64,000 nucleotides of DNA, from positions 10,157,501 through 10,221,500 of the forward strand of contig BSBM01000711.1 of NCBI GenBank assembly GCA_027924585.1, read 5' to 3'. A program made the translations under genes and the position numbers. The number at the start of each line of letters is the position of its first letter. Position 1 is the first letter of the stretch. Source of the stretch: Larix kaempferi (Eukaryota > Streptophyta > Pinopsida > Pinales > Pinaceae). Below, piece by piece: positions 12,399 through 23,196 of the stretch. The notes below the pieces were generated by a model that saw nothing but the letters and a program-made list of their open reading frames with translations, was not told the DNA's origin and searched no databases.

Positions 12399-12650
12399 CA
12401 CTAGTACAAAATGAGAGATAAGTGACCAGGCGACCAAAAAATTTGGTCAACACAGTTTTTTCAAGGGATAAATGACCAAACTTGAGTGAACGAACTAAAA
12501 ATGACCAAGAAAAATGACCAATTTGGTCACGGGCTAAAATATATGACGAAATAACAAGTAACCAAACTAAAAATGACCACATAACAATAACATTAAGAAT
12601 ATGAATTGGTCATTTATTTGGTTTTTTTTAGTTGTGTCACTCTGACAATG
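12399..12650 (+). mobile_element. CACTA-like MITE, copy B
   Basis: The left end starts CACTAGTACAAAATGAGAGA and the body has many TGACCA/TGGTCA subterminal motifs, the usual make-up of non-autonomous CACTA elements. The right end is degenerate: GTGTCAC near 12636 stands where the inverted terminus should be. It is related to 25399-25772 and to the fragment at 3575-3755. No transposase is present. Confidence 0.65.
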
Positions 12651-12680
12651 GAAAATTACAATTTTAACAATGAATTTGTA

Positions 12681-12754
12681 CAATTTACTAAATTTTAACA
12701 TTGCAGGTGGATTCAGAGCGAAATCCATCTGCAGTGTTAAAATTTAGTAAATTG
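12681..12754. repeat. 74-bp near-perfect inverted repeat
   Basis: Arms of about 34 bp (left arm starts CAATTTACTAAATTTTAACA, right arm ends with its complement) are separated by about 5 bases. Only two or three mismatches are visible. It could fold into a stable hairpin. It lies just right of the MITE of copy B. No gene is attached. Confidence 0.85.
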
Positions 12755-13270
12755 TAGACCCCTCATGGATTTAGTGAGTTATTCCCTCATTGTTTCATCA
12801 ACTAGATTAAGCAGTGTTTTCACAACATATCCTTTATTAGTCTCATCAAATATGGTTCAACCTCTCCATTTTTACCCCAACCCGTGCTCTACTCCAGAGT
12901 TGTTCATTATCCCCTCTATGGGCTCCTATCGATACACTGACTAGTAGGAAACATGTTTGCTTCTATGAAAGTAAACTTTTAATGTGCATTTCATATCGTG
13001 GTTTTGTATCATATAGGGGATATGTAAAATATACTGGGTTTTAAGAAAGCATGTTTGACTTAGGACGTATAACTAGCTTAGACTCAACAACCTCTAAATA
13101 TAATACAATTATATATATGTGTGTATTATACTATTAACAAATAAAAAACACAAACAACAAACTAAATATAACTAATATTTTTATACGAAATTGTGATGCT
13201 TTAGTGTTTTGAGACATCATAGATATTTTTGATAATTTTTTGGGATAAGTGTGATTCTACATTTTAGAAA
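12755..13270. other. Intergenic AT-rich DNA
   Basis: No open frame, RNA gene or repeat is supported here. Confidence 0.5.
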
Positions 13271-13676
13271 AAAATTTATTTAATTAAAAAAATTAGAAAT
13301 AGAATGAGAGGATAAAGAGAGGGGAAAAAAATCCGTGAGATGTAGAACAGTTGGTGGCGGGGTATGGTTAAGAAACCCTAAGCGGAAAGGTCGTCAGTTC
13401 TAATCTCGTGGATACCAAAAAATACAACCATGTTAAGGGTTGGTGCGGTCTAGGCCAGGTGCGCTCCTTGGGTGATTTTGACAGCTTAGATGCCCCTGGT
13501 TCGTGGTAACTTATCCAAAGGCAAACTTGCTAGTCAAGGAGGTTCCACCACTTTGCCAACGAAAAAAAAGAGAGGGAAAAAAAATAAAAAAGAGGGAAAA
13601 ATTTTAAAAAGAGAGGAAAAAATTTCATTTAAAAAAATTAGAAATAAAATTATAGAGTAAAAAGAGGGGAAAAAAA
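13271..13676 (+). repeat. SINE-like segment between two 55-bp direct repeats
   Basis: Positions 13271-13331 and 13618-13676 are direct repeats (AAAAAAATTAGAAATA followed by AGAGGGGAAAAAAAT). Between them, from about 13340 to 13560, lies a sequence with a tRNA-like start (TGGTTAAGAAACC) and a box-B-like GTTCTAATCTC at about 13396-13406. It ends in an A-rich tail. That resembles a tRNA-derived SINE, but the box matches are imperfect and the flanking repeats are far longer than SINE target duplications. A local tandem duplication is an alternative. Confidence 0.35.
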
Positions 13677-14859
13677 TAAAAAGAGAGAAAACATTTTTTT
13701 TTCTTTTTTCTTTTTGTTTTTCAGATGAGCAAAAACGATGAGAAACCACAACAATCAGAGGGTTGAAGAGGAAAGAAACAATGGGATGTTGGAAGAGGAA
13801 GGAAAAGGGGAGCCAAGAAGACAACCTCAGATCCTCAACCAAAAGAATGTGTAGATTATTCAAAACTTGGTATCCCTAAGCTCAAGGACAATATGCTTTT
13901 TTAGATCCTTGTTTGCATGAGAAAGGTTTTGCCTTCGAATCCGCTGGGAAGCAAGCCCAACTCCATCCCAAATCCATGGAACCTGCAACCCCAAAATGAT
14001 GGTAAGCTCACTTCCTCACCTAAAATTTCTTCACGTTTGAATACAATTGTTTGTACTTAGACAAATTCCAAGAAGGAATTTTTACAGTTCTTTATTATGA
14101 TCTCAGGAATGCTAAATATGCACTGGAATTGTGTTCATAGTAGTTGTTCATCCATTGACAATTTTCACAACCATGAGGTAGTGAAAATAGCTTGGAATCA
14201 AGGGCTAAATCGCACAAAAGACACAGCAACATGGGTGCCTTGCTTATCAGTACACCAATCATGGAAAACCATACTTCAAAGTTCACGACGATTGTTTTGT
14301 TTGGATAATGGGTGCAGGGATTGGGCTCTGAGATCTTAATAAAAAGGATACCATAAGCACAGGAATAGTGATTCTCACATTATTTTTTAGTTTCAGTACA
14401 AAAGTTGCATGAGCATCTGATCTCAAGCTCTTTTGTGATGGGTAAGAGAGAAACCTTTGATAAATTTTAGCTTTAATTTAGTGTTTTTCTAATTCATTTG
14501 GTAGAGAAAGTTAATGGTGTTTTTCAGTTCAAATCGGATGAAACTGCACACATTATGATGCAACATCTCGCCTTGGATTTGTTATATTGATAGGACAGTC
14601 GATAGAAAAATGAACATGGTCACTAGCACTTGGATTGGACTTGGACAGAGCTTCTATTCAACTATTTGTTGTCTCAAATTGCAATGAAATCTCCCAATTG
14701 ATTCATTGAATTTTTCAGGTTGGTACCTCGTAACCCTGCAAACTCTTTAATTGTCTTGAAGCCATTTACTATCAGTTTAATCTGTTAGGTTAGGTTGAAT
14801 TTTGGTTTTGCAAACATAAAACTATAGATGCAGTTGGTCTAGTCATATAACTTGATCCA
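13677..14859. other. Intergenic DNA with no supported gene
   Basis: Short open frames at 14095-14339 on both strands have no recognisable motif. Purine-rich low-complexity DNA occupies the start (13677-13830). Confidence 0.4.
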
Positions 14860-15257
14860 TTTTATTCCATACATAAAGAAGTCATTGAAGCATCCGTTGA
14901 TCCAGTGCTAATAGTAGTTTACCCAACAATAGTAATAGAGGCGGAGTACTTAAAACAAGCAACAAAGCAAGCATCTAATAGTTCGAGTAGATGTTTAATA
15001 TCCATAATACCAAGTTGGAGTTCAAGTAATAGTTCTATACCCTACATCTCTTGATGCAACATCCCTTGACACAGCATATGTATATGAGGTAGTCAATTCA
15101 TTTGGCCGTTCTATACTTGTTGGTCAAGCTATTGGAGTAGATAAGGTTCGACTCAGCAAGATCATCAATTGCAAGCTACTAGATCTCGACCAGGAAGGTA
15201 AACTAGCTCTTACCACATATGTCTCTGTATGGATGGATGTATATTATGTTAGATGAT
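14860..15257 (+). pseudogene. Exon-like island, unrecognised protein
   Basis: Two adjoining open frames without an ATG read as protein. The first (about 14870-15055) includes EVIEASVDPVLIVVYPTIV then EAEYLKQATKQA. The second (about 15028-15257) includes LYPTSLDATSLDTAYVYEV, then FGRSILVGQAIGVDKVRLS. A possible splice donor (GAAG|GTAAAC) lies near 15198. The change of frame near 15010-15030 suggests an indel. I do not recognise the family. Confidence 0.3.
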
Positions 15258-17184
15258 AGTTGCCCCTTTGGTTCCCTTCTCCTATTATTGCTCTTGTAGT
15301 TGATCTTCCGGTGCTTGGTTCTCGAGAGTCTACTGCTCATGGGTGATATTATGACTTGAAAGAATGAAAGTTAACAAGAGAGGCATAGGTGGTATAAGAA
15401 AAGGCATCAACACCACTACCAGCACCCCTTTATGTTCCATATGCAGCAGTTTTGTCTCCGATCCAAATTCCCATCTGTGAACTACTACCATACAATCTAA
15501 GACAAAATTCCTATCATTCAAAAAAGTGAGTCCCATTCTCTTTGATGTCTTCCCTCTTTAATAACTTCCAATGTCACTCCTTGCACTCCATGAAGCATTA
15601 TTGAAGGACTCTTATATACTTATGACTCTACTCATTTACACTAGAATAGATTGTCATGGGACAGTGTGACAATGGGTGAAGTCCAGGTGAAAGAAACTAA
15701 CTGGTAAAGTTGTTCTTTCACTGAGCCCTTTTTGTGTTATGCCTTCTTGTGTGTGATGATTCAATGAAGCAATGTGTTGGCGGTGTTAGAAAACATTGGG
15801 GTTTTGAAAGTTGTGTGTTGGATAAATATGTGACCTAAGTGTATACTACAATCGAAGGCATGATTCAATAGCTGAGATCCATTCTTTGGTGACAGTAAGG
15901 TTTCTCAGATTATTCTAAATCTCTCTCTATGGTTATATACAAAATGTCAGACTGTGTGTGATTAAAGAGGGTGATATTCTTTCCTTTAATAAATACTTTT
16001 ACGAACCAATCAATAAAAACATGTAGCATGTGATGGATAATAGCATTCCATATAAACCATTCAAATTTGGGAGGCATTCATGAATGAAGACACCATCTTC
16101 CAAGATAGGATTGTTCTTGAAGATAGGCATGTTTCAACCCCAACAAAGCCACTATTTCAACGTAGTGCTCCAATGTTGCATATCTAATTGTTGCAGAGCT
16201 ACATATGCAACATTGTGTATTTAGACTCATATCCAACGTAAAAAAATGGCATATCCAGACACTATTTCCTTAGCAGCAGGCTTGTATAGGATTTTGTTGT
16301 AGTTTAAACTTTCTTCAGTCAATGACATCTTCTCTTAAACCTCCCAAGGCATTCCTTATAGGAAATGACAAAATGACTCAGGCTGTAAAGATGAGTGTTA
16401 TTCAGGCAGATATTACGATCATGGACATAAGGCACATGATACGTTGTGTTCATCTAGGAAGGTGATACATTTGTGTGTGTTTTTATTCAACCTAATGTTT
16501 CAAAGCTACAATTTAAATCATATTGTAAGCATGAAAATGGTTTGTGTGGCATAGTTTATTGTTGCAAAATTAATTTTAGAGACAACAAAGGAATAATCTC
16601 ATTTGAAAATTTTGAAACTTTCATTTGAAGACCCTTGTAGCAGAACTTCATTTCGAAATTCTTTTTAAGAATGGAGAATACAATGCAAAACATTATGCTT
16701 ATGAATGCACACAAAGTTTCTAGAAGCAATTGTATAAAATTGGAATTGTCATTGACCATAGAGATTTAATGGACATTATAATAAAAAAATACCAGGCCAA
16801 TTGTACGAGATGATACTAGTGAGCTGCTAGGAAGATAGAAGATTTTGGACACCAAAAAAAAAGTTCTGATTTTGTTCACTTTTCCAGTGAGTAATGAAGT
16901 CCTAGATCACTAATGAATCTAGTGTTTTTCCCTCCATGTTGTATGAGAGTATGTCCCAGTTTGAAGACCCTACGCAAGTAGGATTGGTGTGGATTATATT
17001 GATTAGGAACTATCATCATTTGGGCTCAGAGATAGACATTTTTAGGATAAACTATAGACAAAACATTCTTGTAGAACAAACTCTAGAGCAAATCAAGGCC
17101 TTGTATAAAAAACTAGCTAAAGGTATACATTTTCTTGTAGCATAGGGTATACATTTCTTTACATTTTATGGTTTGTTTTATAGT
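15258..17184. other. Intron-like or intergenic DNA
   Basis: Mostly AT-rich sequence. A plus-strand open stretch at 16936-17145 (69 codons, with DPTQVGLVWIILIRNYHHLG) looks protein-like but matches nothing I can name. No other feature is supported. Confidence 0.35.
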
Positions 17185-17186
17185 GC

Positions 17187-17340
17187 AGGAGGAATGGAAT
17201 TGTCATCTTTGATTCTTGCAACTGTACAGTCATTGTGTGTGATGACAAAGGAACCTAAATATTCTCTTCATATATGGTCCTTAAATGGTCTTTGCCTTAC
17301 TACTGAAGCTGGTGGGATTTCTTGTGTTTCACATATTCAG
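17187..17340 (+). pseudogene. Exon-like island, possibly from a WD40/BEACH-type gene
   Basis: An open stretch is bounded by an acceptor-like GTGCAG (to 17186) and a donor-like CAG|GTAAGG (17340/17341). The frame reads VMTKEPKYSLHIWSLNGLCL followed by TTEAGGISCVSHIQ. The pattern (S)LHIWSLNG resembles a beta-propeller strand of WD40-repeat proteins such as BEACH proteins, but one short exon is not enough for a firm call. It is on the same strand as the formin exons 4.5 kb downstream. Confidence 0.3.
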
Positions 17341-18616
17341 GTAAGGTCAATCATCCTTAAGAGGCTTATTGAACTTAGTAAGTCTTGAAATTAATTAGTA
17401 TCATGACTCCTATAAAATATTTCAGAAAATTTGTGCATAACTACAGCTCAAAATCTTGATACAATTTGGACAATGAAAAAAGTATAATCAATTCTTGAGA
17501 CTTCATGGTGTTTTGAGGGAGTATTTTGAACATGAATACACTAGATACTCAGTTTTCTATATCTCCTTTGTTGTAGAAGGTATGCATATGCTACTTTTGA
17601 TCATTGTTTTTTGTGTTAATCTTATTTGTGAATACTTTCACTTGATATAGTGCCCCTCTAGGTTTCCTAATTGATATAATGCTCTGAAAAAAATGCAATT
17701 CTTTAAAAAAAAATATTTGAGATTGCCCTCAATATTGTTTCTATTTACTTTATGGACTTAATTTCCTTGCTCTAAAAAGTAGCAACTTTTAACGTGTGTT
17801 GGCTTGAGAATATTCTTGACAGTTTTTCCTTGCACCAAAAGATTAATGATATTTTCTTAGTTGATAGTAACCATCTAGATAAAAAGTACTCCTTGTAATT
17901 TTAACATGAGTGTACCTAACAAGGCTTTGAAATCATTATAAATTAGCCAATATATGGAGCTTTAATCGCTCCCAATATTTCAAAAGGACTATTACTTTTG
18001 TAGTCATGGGTTTGTGGTCAAATTATGCAGTGGTTCAAAGGGATTACCACATGCCTGAGGTCTAGTTAACCAAGACCAGATAGGTTACCATTTGGATATG
18101 GGGTCCTTGATTATCATGATATCTTGTTTGAAATTTAGAGAGAAAATCATTGCTTTTTTATGTTTTTGGTTGGACTTGTATTAATATAGGGTATCTTAAT
18201 ACTCCCATTCAAAGCATTAACAACAAGGAAACAAGCTAGAATTCAAGGATTTGTGACCATGGAAAGTGCAACAGGATTTTTGCACTTGTATTCAGTTTGG
18301 GAACCAAACATGTTGACCTTTCTTTACTTTCTATGACCAAAGTCAAGGTAATTGAAAGGAGAGTTTTCTTCAACAATCTCAGTAATTACATGACTACTTC
18401 ATCGTGAAAAGCGGTGGAAGGAGGTGTATTAACTCAAATAACATAATAGTGAAGAACAACATAATACATTTATTATTGCAACATATTATAAAATTCTCTT
18501 TTGATTCTTCTAAGAATTTGAGAATCCTAAAAGTGGACTTTTGTCCTGTATGATGTAGAAATGGGTTTAGAGTTATTCTTGAAGAGTTTCTCTTGTTTTT
18601 AATTCTTATCTCTTGT
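17341..18616. other. Intron-like AT-rich DNA
   Basis: No open frame or repeat is supported. Confidence 0.4.
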
Positions 18617-18779
18617 TTTATTCAGAAAACATTGAGTCTTTCTATGGAGATTATATTATCTGAGGAGCATGCATGGATAGATCTTCGACAAAGAATTGGT
18701 CGATTAATAAAATTAATGCTATTGTTGCATTCTTGGGTCCGGAACTTTCCCCTAGGAGTTCATTTTTCTCTCGTTGCAA
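18617..18779 (+). pseudogene. Exon-like island, unrecognised
   Basis: It follows a TTATTCAG acceptor-like site. One frame, starting near 18670, reads MDRSSTKNWSINKINAIVAF then LGPELSPRSSFFSRCK, which is protein-like, and ends before AAG|GTCTGA at about 18780. Upstream in the same frame there is a stop. I do not recognise the protein. Confidence 0.3.
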
Positions 18780-19773
18780 GGTCTGATTTCTTTTAATATA
18801 TATCCTATGAGGATGGTGTTTTTAATTTGTTTCTTACATATTATAGATGTGTATCTAATATATTGATTTGTATTAATGAATGTTCAGAAGACCAAATTTG
18901 TATTATTTAATCAAGTTCTAATAAATTGAGTATGAAAATTTGCAAGTTATTGTGTATATATATTTTAAAAGTAAATGAATAGTTATTTGTAGGTTTTACA
19001 ATTTTCTAAAGAAATGCCAAAGATACTTTTAAGGCTTTCATATTTATTCTTTGAGTCTAGCTATTTGATAAAAATCAATCTACTGGGACAATGGATTTCC
19101 CTTTTGGGTTTGTGCTTCAAATTAATATTGTTGGACAAGGATTTTTTTATCAATGTCGGTCTGTTGTTTCAGAGATCCATTCGGGAGAGGAGCCTTCAGT
19201 ACTTCTTGAGTATTTATCACTCATATTTTTCTACGCTTTTGTAGTTTTTAATGGCAGGTTATAAAGAAAAGTAAATTTTTTGAGCTAGTTGTAGTACTAG
19301 CCCTACACAGTTGGGCTTTAGGGAGTACACCTTAAAAATAGTTTGTTTCTTTTATGCCTTAATTATTGTAGTCAAAACAGTTTAGTCAATTAGCTCCTTT
19401 ATCTTATCTCTAATTTTCCATAATGTTTCATGATTATATCAAGCTTTGATATAGCTCTATGAGAAGATGCCTCATGCATCAATTTCATTTTCTCTCTCTT
19501 GCATTGCTTATGCTTCCCTCACGATGAACACCAAGGAAGTATTTTATATTTTCTTTTACTCAGTTGAAGAACTCTGTAGTTACAAATATTGAGGACAACT
19601 TATAGGAGATTTTTCTTTCTTACACCTACTTCTACTCATGTTTGCTGCAATTTTTAAGGTTAATTACATTTACATTGTTTCTATATTTTTACTGCAAGAA
19701 CTTTGAACAATGTATTAGCATTATGACATTTATTTTTGTAATCATCTTACACATTTTTATGAATTCTTCCTTA
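18780..19773. other. Intron-like AT-rich DNA
   Basis: A weak open stretch near 19174-19245 (EIHSGEEPSVLLEYLSLIF) follows a TTTCAG acceptor-like site and could be another exon remnant. Nothing else is supported. Confidence 0.35.
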
Positions 19774-19870
19774 GGTGTGTGCGGTTCACTCAACAGCTTG
19801 CTCTTTTTTCTCTTCAAGCTGTTTCTATGCACTCGCATGTCCAAACACTGAGACCAACACTGCCATCAAG
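19774..19870 (+). pseudogene. Exon-like island, unrecognised
   Basis: After a CCTTAG acceptor-like site one frame reads VRFTQQLALFSLQAVSMHSH then VQTLRPTLPS, resembling an alpha-helical repeat segment. An alternative frame is also open, so the coding assignment is uncertain. Confidence 0.25.
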
Positions 19871-20514
19871 ATAGGTAGTTTGAGTTTTGGAGTGTTGAGT
19901 TGCTGTGAACTTGAAATGATGTTGTATTGTTTCAAAACTTTTTTAGTCTTACTCAAGAATTCAACTTATATGTATTACAACCAACACTTCGGCAATCTAC
20001 TATCTCTACTTTGCGACATTTAGCCGAGAAAGATCTAGTGAGATATGATATTTTTGTAGTTTCATTATTTTCTTATTATTTTTAAGTAAAATGGATATGA
20101 ATGCATTAATTCATGACAAGCTTATCTTTGTTGTTGAAAATGTAAGATGATTTAGAAATTTCAGCTCCATGGTATCAATTCAAGTTTTAGTTTTTTTCAA
20201 GTAGGATAATTAATAGAAATTTGAATGCATCACCCTTTGATGTGTCCTAAATCATCGTGTTCAAAATCACATTTATGTCCAAAGAGAGAAAAATAATTGT
20301 TGAAAATATAAGGAATTATTTTGACAAAATATTCAATTCTTCCTGCCAAGTTTAGTTTGATAAAAGTATTAATAATTTAAACTTTAATGGATTTTAAAAG
20401 CTAGTCTCCCACGAAAATCAGTAGTGTATATTCAATAGATTGTTCTGTAGATGAGTTGATGGCTCCCAGCTCTCTTTGCTCTTTCATGTCAAATAGGAAA
20501 CAGCATTCAACATT

Positions 20515-20900
20515 ACTTGCATTTTGAAAGATGGCTTCAGTCACTTGGTCTCAAGCCCAATGCCAAAGTTGCTGGAAAATATTTTTGGGCACAAACCCTT
20601 TCAAATGTTGCTAAACTCCTTTGCAAATATTACAAGTATTTTTTGCGCTTTTAAAGAATTTATTATTATTTTGAGAAATGTTTCATGTATTCATGAAATT
20701 AGAATTACATCTTGGGACAAAGAGTTACACCAAACAAACAACGAGATTACTATGAAATTCCTGTCCTAAATTTATGTCCATCAACTCAGCTACAGAACAA
20801 TTCAGACCAGAGGGTTTTCCTATACCAGTGGCAAATATTCGTGGAGAGATCAGTTGTACTAGTGCAAGAGTTAGCAGAAGGTACTGCTTGTAATCCGTAC
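20515..20900 (+). pseudogene. Exon-like islands, unrecognised
   Basis: Positions about 20518-20655 read ERWLQSLGLKPNAKVAGKYF then WAQTLSNVAKLLCKYYKYF without a stop. A second stretch near 20800-20880 reads FRPEGFPIPVANIRGEISCT. Both look like real protein and lie on the plus strand, in line with the other islands. They are not FH2 sequence. I cannot say whether they belong with the formin exons or to another gene. Confidence 0.35.
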
Positions 20901-21895
20901 TGTTGTGTTAGACTGGTGGAGGGTTCTTGGCTGCTCTGTTGCTTATCTTCCGCGTCTAGCTTGGATCCTCTGACATCGATTTTGGGGGATTTTAGAGAGT
21001 AAGCCCGTAGGTGGTCCTGCCCTTGTCATCTCATAGCTCAGATCAGATGTGACAATCAAGTTGGTTGCCTATAACTAGGTTGCGAATGCTCCTCCCTTGG
21101 AAACTATTTTTCCATGTTCAGAATTATGTTAAGATAAATATATTTCTGGTGTTTTATGTTGTTTTTTAATGATGAAATTATGTGTTTATGACTCCAATTT
21201 GGAAAGTTGTTTTCCATGTGATTATGGACTTGCATAGTACTTCTGTTTGAATGCACAATCTGGAAGTGTTTGACTAGCTGTCTAGTAAGGAGACTGGATA
21301 TGTGACATCATGGAAATGAATTTTTGAATTATATGTTCAATATCCATGATCATTTTTTGAAATGTTCATAAAACATGGGAAAAATATCACCTTTTATTGG
21401 TTGGTCATACTATTCCTGGTCAAGACTAATCATTTTTTCTGAAAGGATTGGTTTATAACTTTAATCATTTTTTCTGAAAGGATTGGTTTATAACTTTATA
21501 CGGCATGTCGTACAAACAATGATGCTAATATCCATTTGATATCATCCAAGATACTCTTATCTATAGTTTATTTTACGATTCTCTCTCAAAAAGTTTTTGT
21601 TTGAAGTTGAACATGATTACTAATCACGTTGGATGAATTCTTCCTGTTACTGTTATTGTTGATCTTTCTCAGTCATGATGTTCAGTGTGATCAATTTTGC
21701 TATTATCATACATCTAAAGCATTGCATAAATTATTGTTGATTGAGGCATAACATTCAACACGGTTGAGCTTCAGTTATCTTCATGCTTCTGAAGCATTAT
21801 AGGAACTTTCAATTGTGATCTGTTGTTTCCTAGCAGTTGACTATATGTTTAAGATTTTCTTGTAGTTTGAATTTAAATTCCTTGTTATGTGGAAG
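20901..21895. other. Intron-like or intergenic DNA
   Basis: A tandem duplication of about 38 bp (ATCATTTTTTCTGAAAGGAT) occurs at 21429-21495. No coding sequence is supported; the upstream FH2 exons expected here are not visible. Confidence 0.45.
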
Positions 21896-23196
21896 GTGCT
21901 TGCAGATAAGCTACCAGAGCTTCTAGACTTTGACAAGGATCTTGCTCATTTAGAAGCTGGATCAAAAGTAAGATGTGCATCAGAATGCCATATGCTTCAT
22001 TTCTTTTATATTTTTACATAGTTCATAACCTTGAGGTGCAATTTTTTTTATTTGTGTTCTCAGTCAGATCCAACTGAAGACCTTGGCAGAGGAGATGCAA
22101 GCTATAAGTAAAGGTTTAGGGAAGGTTGAACAGGAATTAACTGCATCAGAGAAGGATGGTCCAGTGTATGAAGGGTTTAGGAAGGTATTCAAATAGCTCA
22201 AAAGTCTTATTTGCTTTAAGATACCTAATATAAATGAATCAAGAAGTTTCTTTGGTTTTCTTGCATCTAGGTTTTCAATATAGACCTAAAATATGCAAAT
22301 AGTAACACTAGTCATATCTCCAAGTTGTTGCTCATGGACTTTGACTTTTGTTTCAATCATAGGATTCTATAAACTTTGAGACTCCTACCTACATCGTTAA
22401 TATAGTAGTTGGTTATGTTTCAGTAGTTATTTTTATGAAGCTAAATTTTAGAAAGTATATTGCTAGCATCGTATTCTCTTGATGGTAAAATTTCTCTATG
22501 ATTCTTTAATATTGGTACTTGTTTTGATTAAATATGCCATTTATGTGCTCTATTTGCAACAAAATCATGGATAATTGTAATGCTTTTGATCACTGATTCA
22601 ATTGTTGAATATTGGCATGCATAAATCACTGCAAAAAGTATTTACTTTACTCTCCTTTGGTGTCTAACTTTCCAGTACATTTATTCATGTTCATTTTTAA
22701 ATTTTCTCCCTTGATATGGATTTATGCTTGCATCAAATAGTTCTGACAGTGGTTATGGAAAGTTTTTGTTTCCCTGCCTTCCTCATAAGGATTTAGAACT
22801 ATTAACTGTTTGTTTCTATTTTTTTGTAGATAATTGAGGGCTTCCTTAATATTTCTGAAGTTGATTTGGACAAGATTTTGGTTATGAAAACTTCTCATTT
22901 TCTCGCCTTTCTCATCATAACGATTACTGTTTGTTTCTATTTTTTCTAGATACTCAAGGGCTTCCTTCATACTGTTGAAGATGATGCGAGGTCTCTTACT
23001 TCTCTATATTCGGAAGTGGTATGAATTCTCTCATTTATACCGTACATGTAATTTTTGAAGAAATGATATACTTGTCTGTTGGTAGTGTGATCTGTCTTGT
23101 TATTAAGTAGTAGTGTATCTAGATTACAGGGTCGGAATGCAGATGCCCTTGCTCTTTATTTTGGATAAGATCCTGCACGTTCCCCATATGAACAGG
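21896..23196 (+). pseudogene. Formin (FH2 domain) gene fragment, four exons
   Basis: Formins nucleate and elongate actin filaments through the FH2 domain. Four exons with GT/AG borders read the C-terminal half of a plant FH2 domain in order. Exon a, 21896-21967, reads VLADKLPELLDFDKDLAHLE. Exon b, 22068-22184, reads IQLKTLAEEMQAISKGLGKV and EQELTASEKDG. Exon c, 22950-23018, reads ILKGFLHTVEDDARSLTSLY. Exon d, 23130-23196, reads GRNADALALYFG, then a TAA stop where plant formins have Glu (GED), then DPARSPYEQ. Exons a, b and c end on codon boundaries and their lengths are multiples of three. No FH1, PTEN-like or N-terminal FH2 exon is visible upstream and the last FH2 exon is not found downstream. 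The premature stop and missing parts make it a pseudogene or captured fragment. Confidence 0.87.
22736..22975 (+). repeat. Imperfect tandem duplication of the formin exon c acceptor region
   Basis: The segment ending in TTTTTTTGTAG|ATAATTGAGGGCTTCC (acceptor near 22829) is repeated about 120 bp later as TTTTTTCTAG|ATACTCAAGGGCTTCC, the acceptor of exon c (22949/22950). The upstream copy diverges after about 35 bp of exon sequence and lacks the donor. It could act as a decoy acceptor. Confidence 0.75.

Larger units (their letters stand above)
8441..12650 (+). repeat. Segmental direct repeat, copy B (about 4.2 kb)
   Basis: It matches copy A (1-3760) in the same orientation and order: DUF4283-like 3' part, the 9898-9991 tandem repeat, the proline-rich minus-strand frame, the dispersed-repeat piece near 11385-11465, and the CACTA-like MITE. 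It is the longer version, with the 378-bp block missing from copy A (10193-10570) and the MITE 5' terminus. Copies A and B are separated by the minisatellite plus 2.7 kb of other DNA. Confidence 0.9.

Noticed and set aside
13534-13863. 109-codon minus-strand Phe/Leu-rich frame
   Set aside because: It is created by the purine-rich (AAAAGAGAGG) low-complexity DNA read on the other strand.
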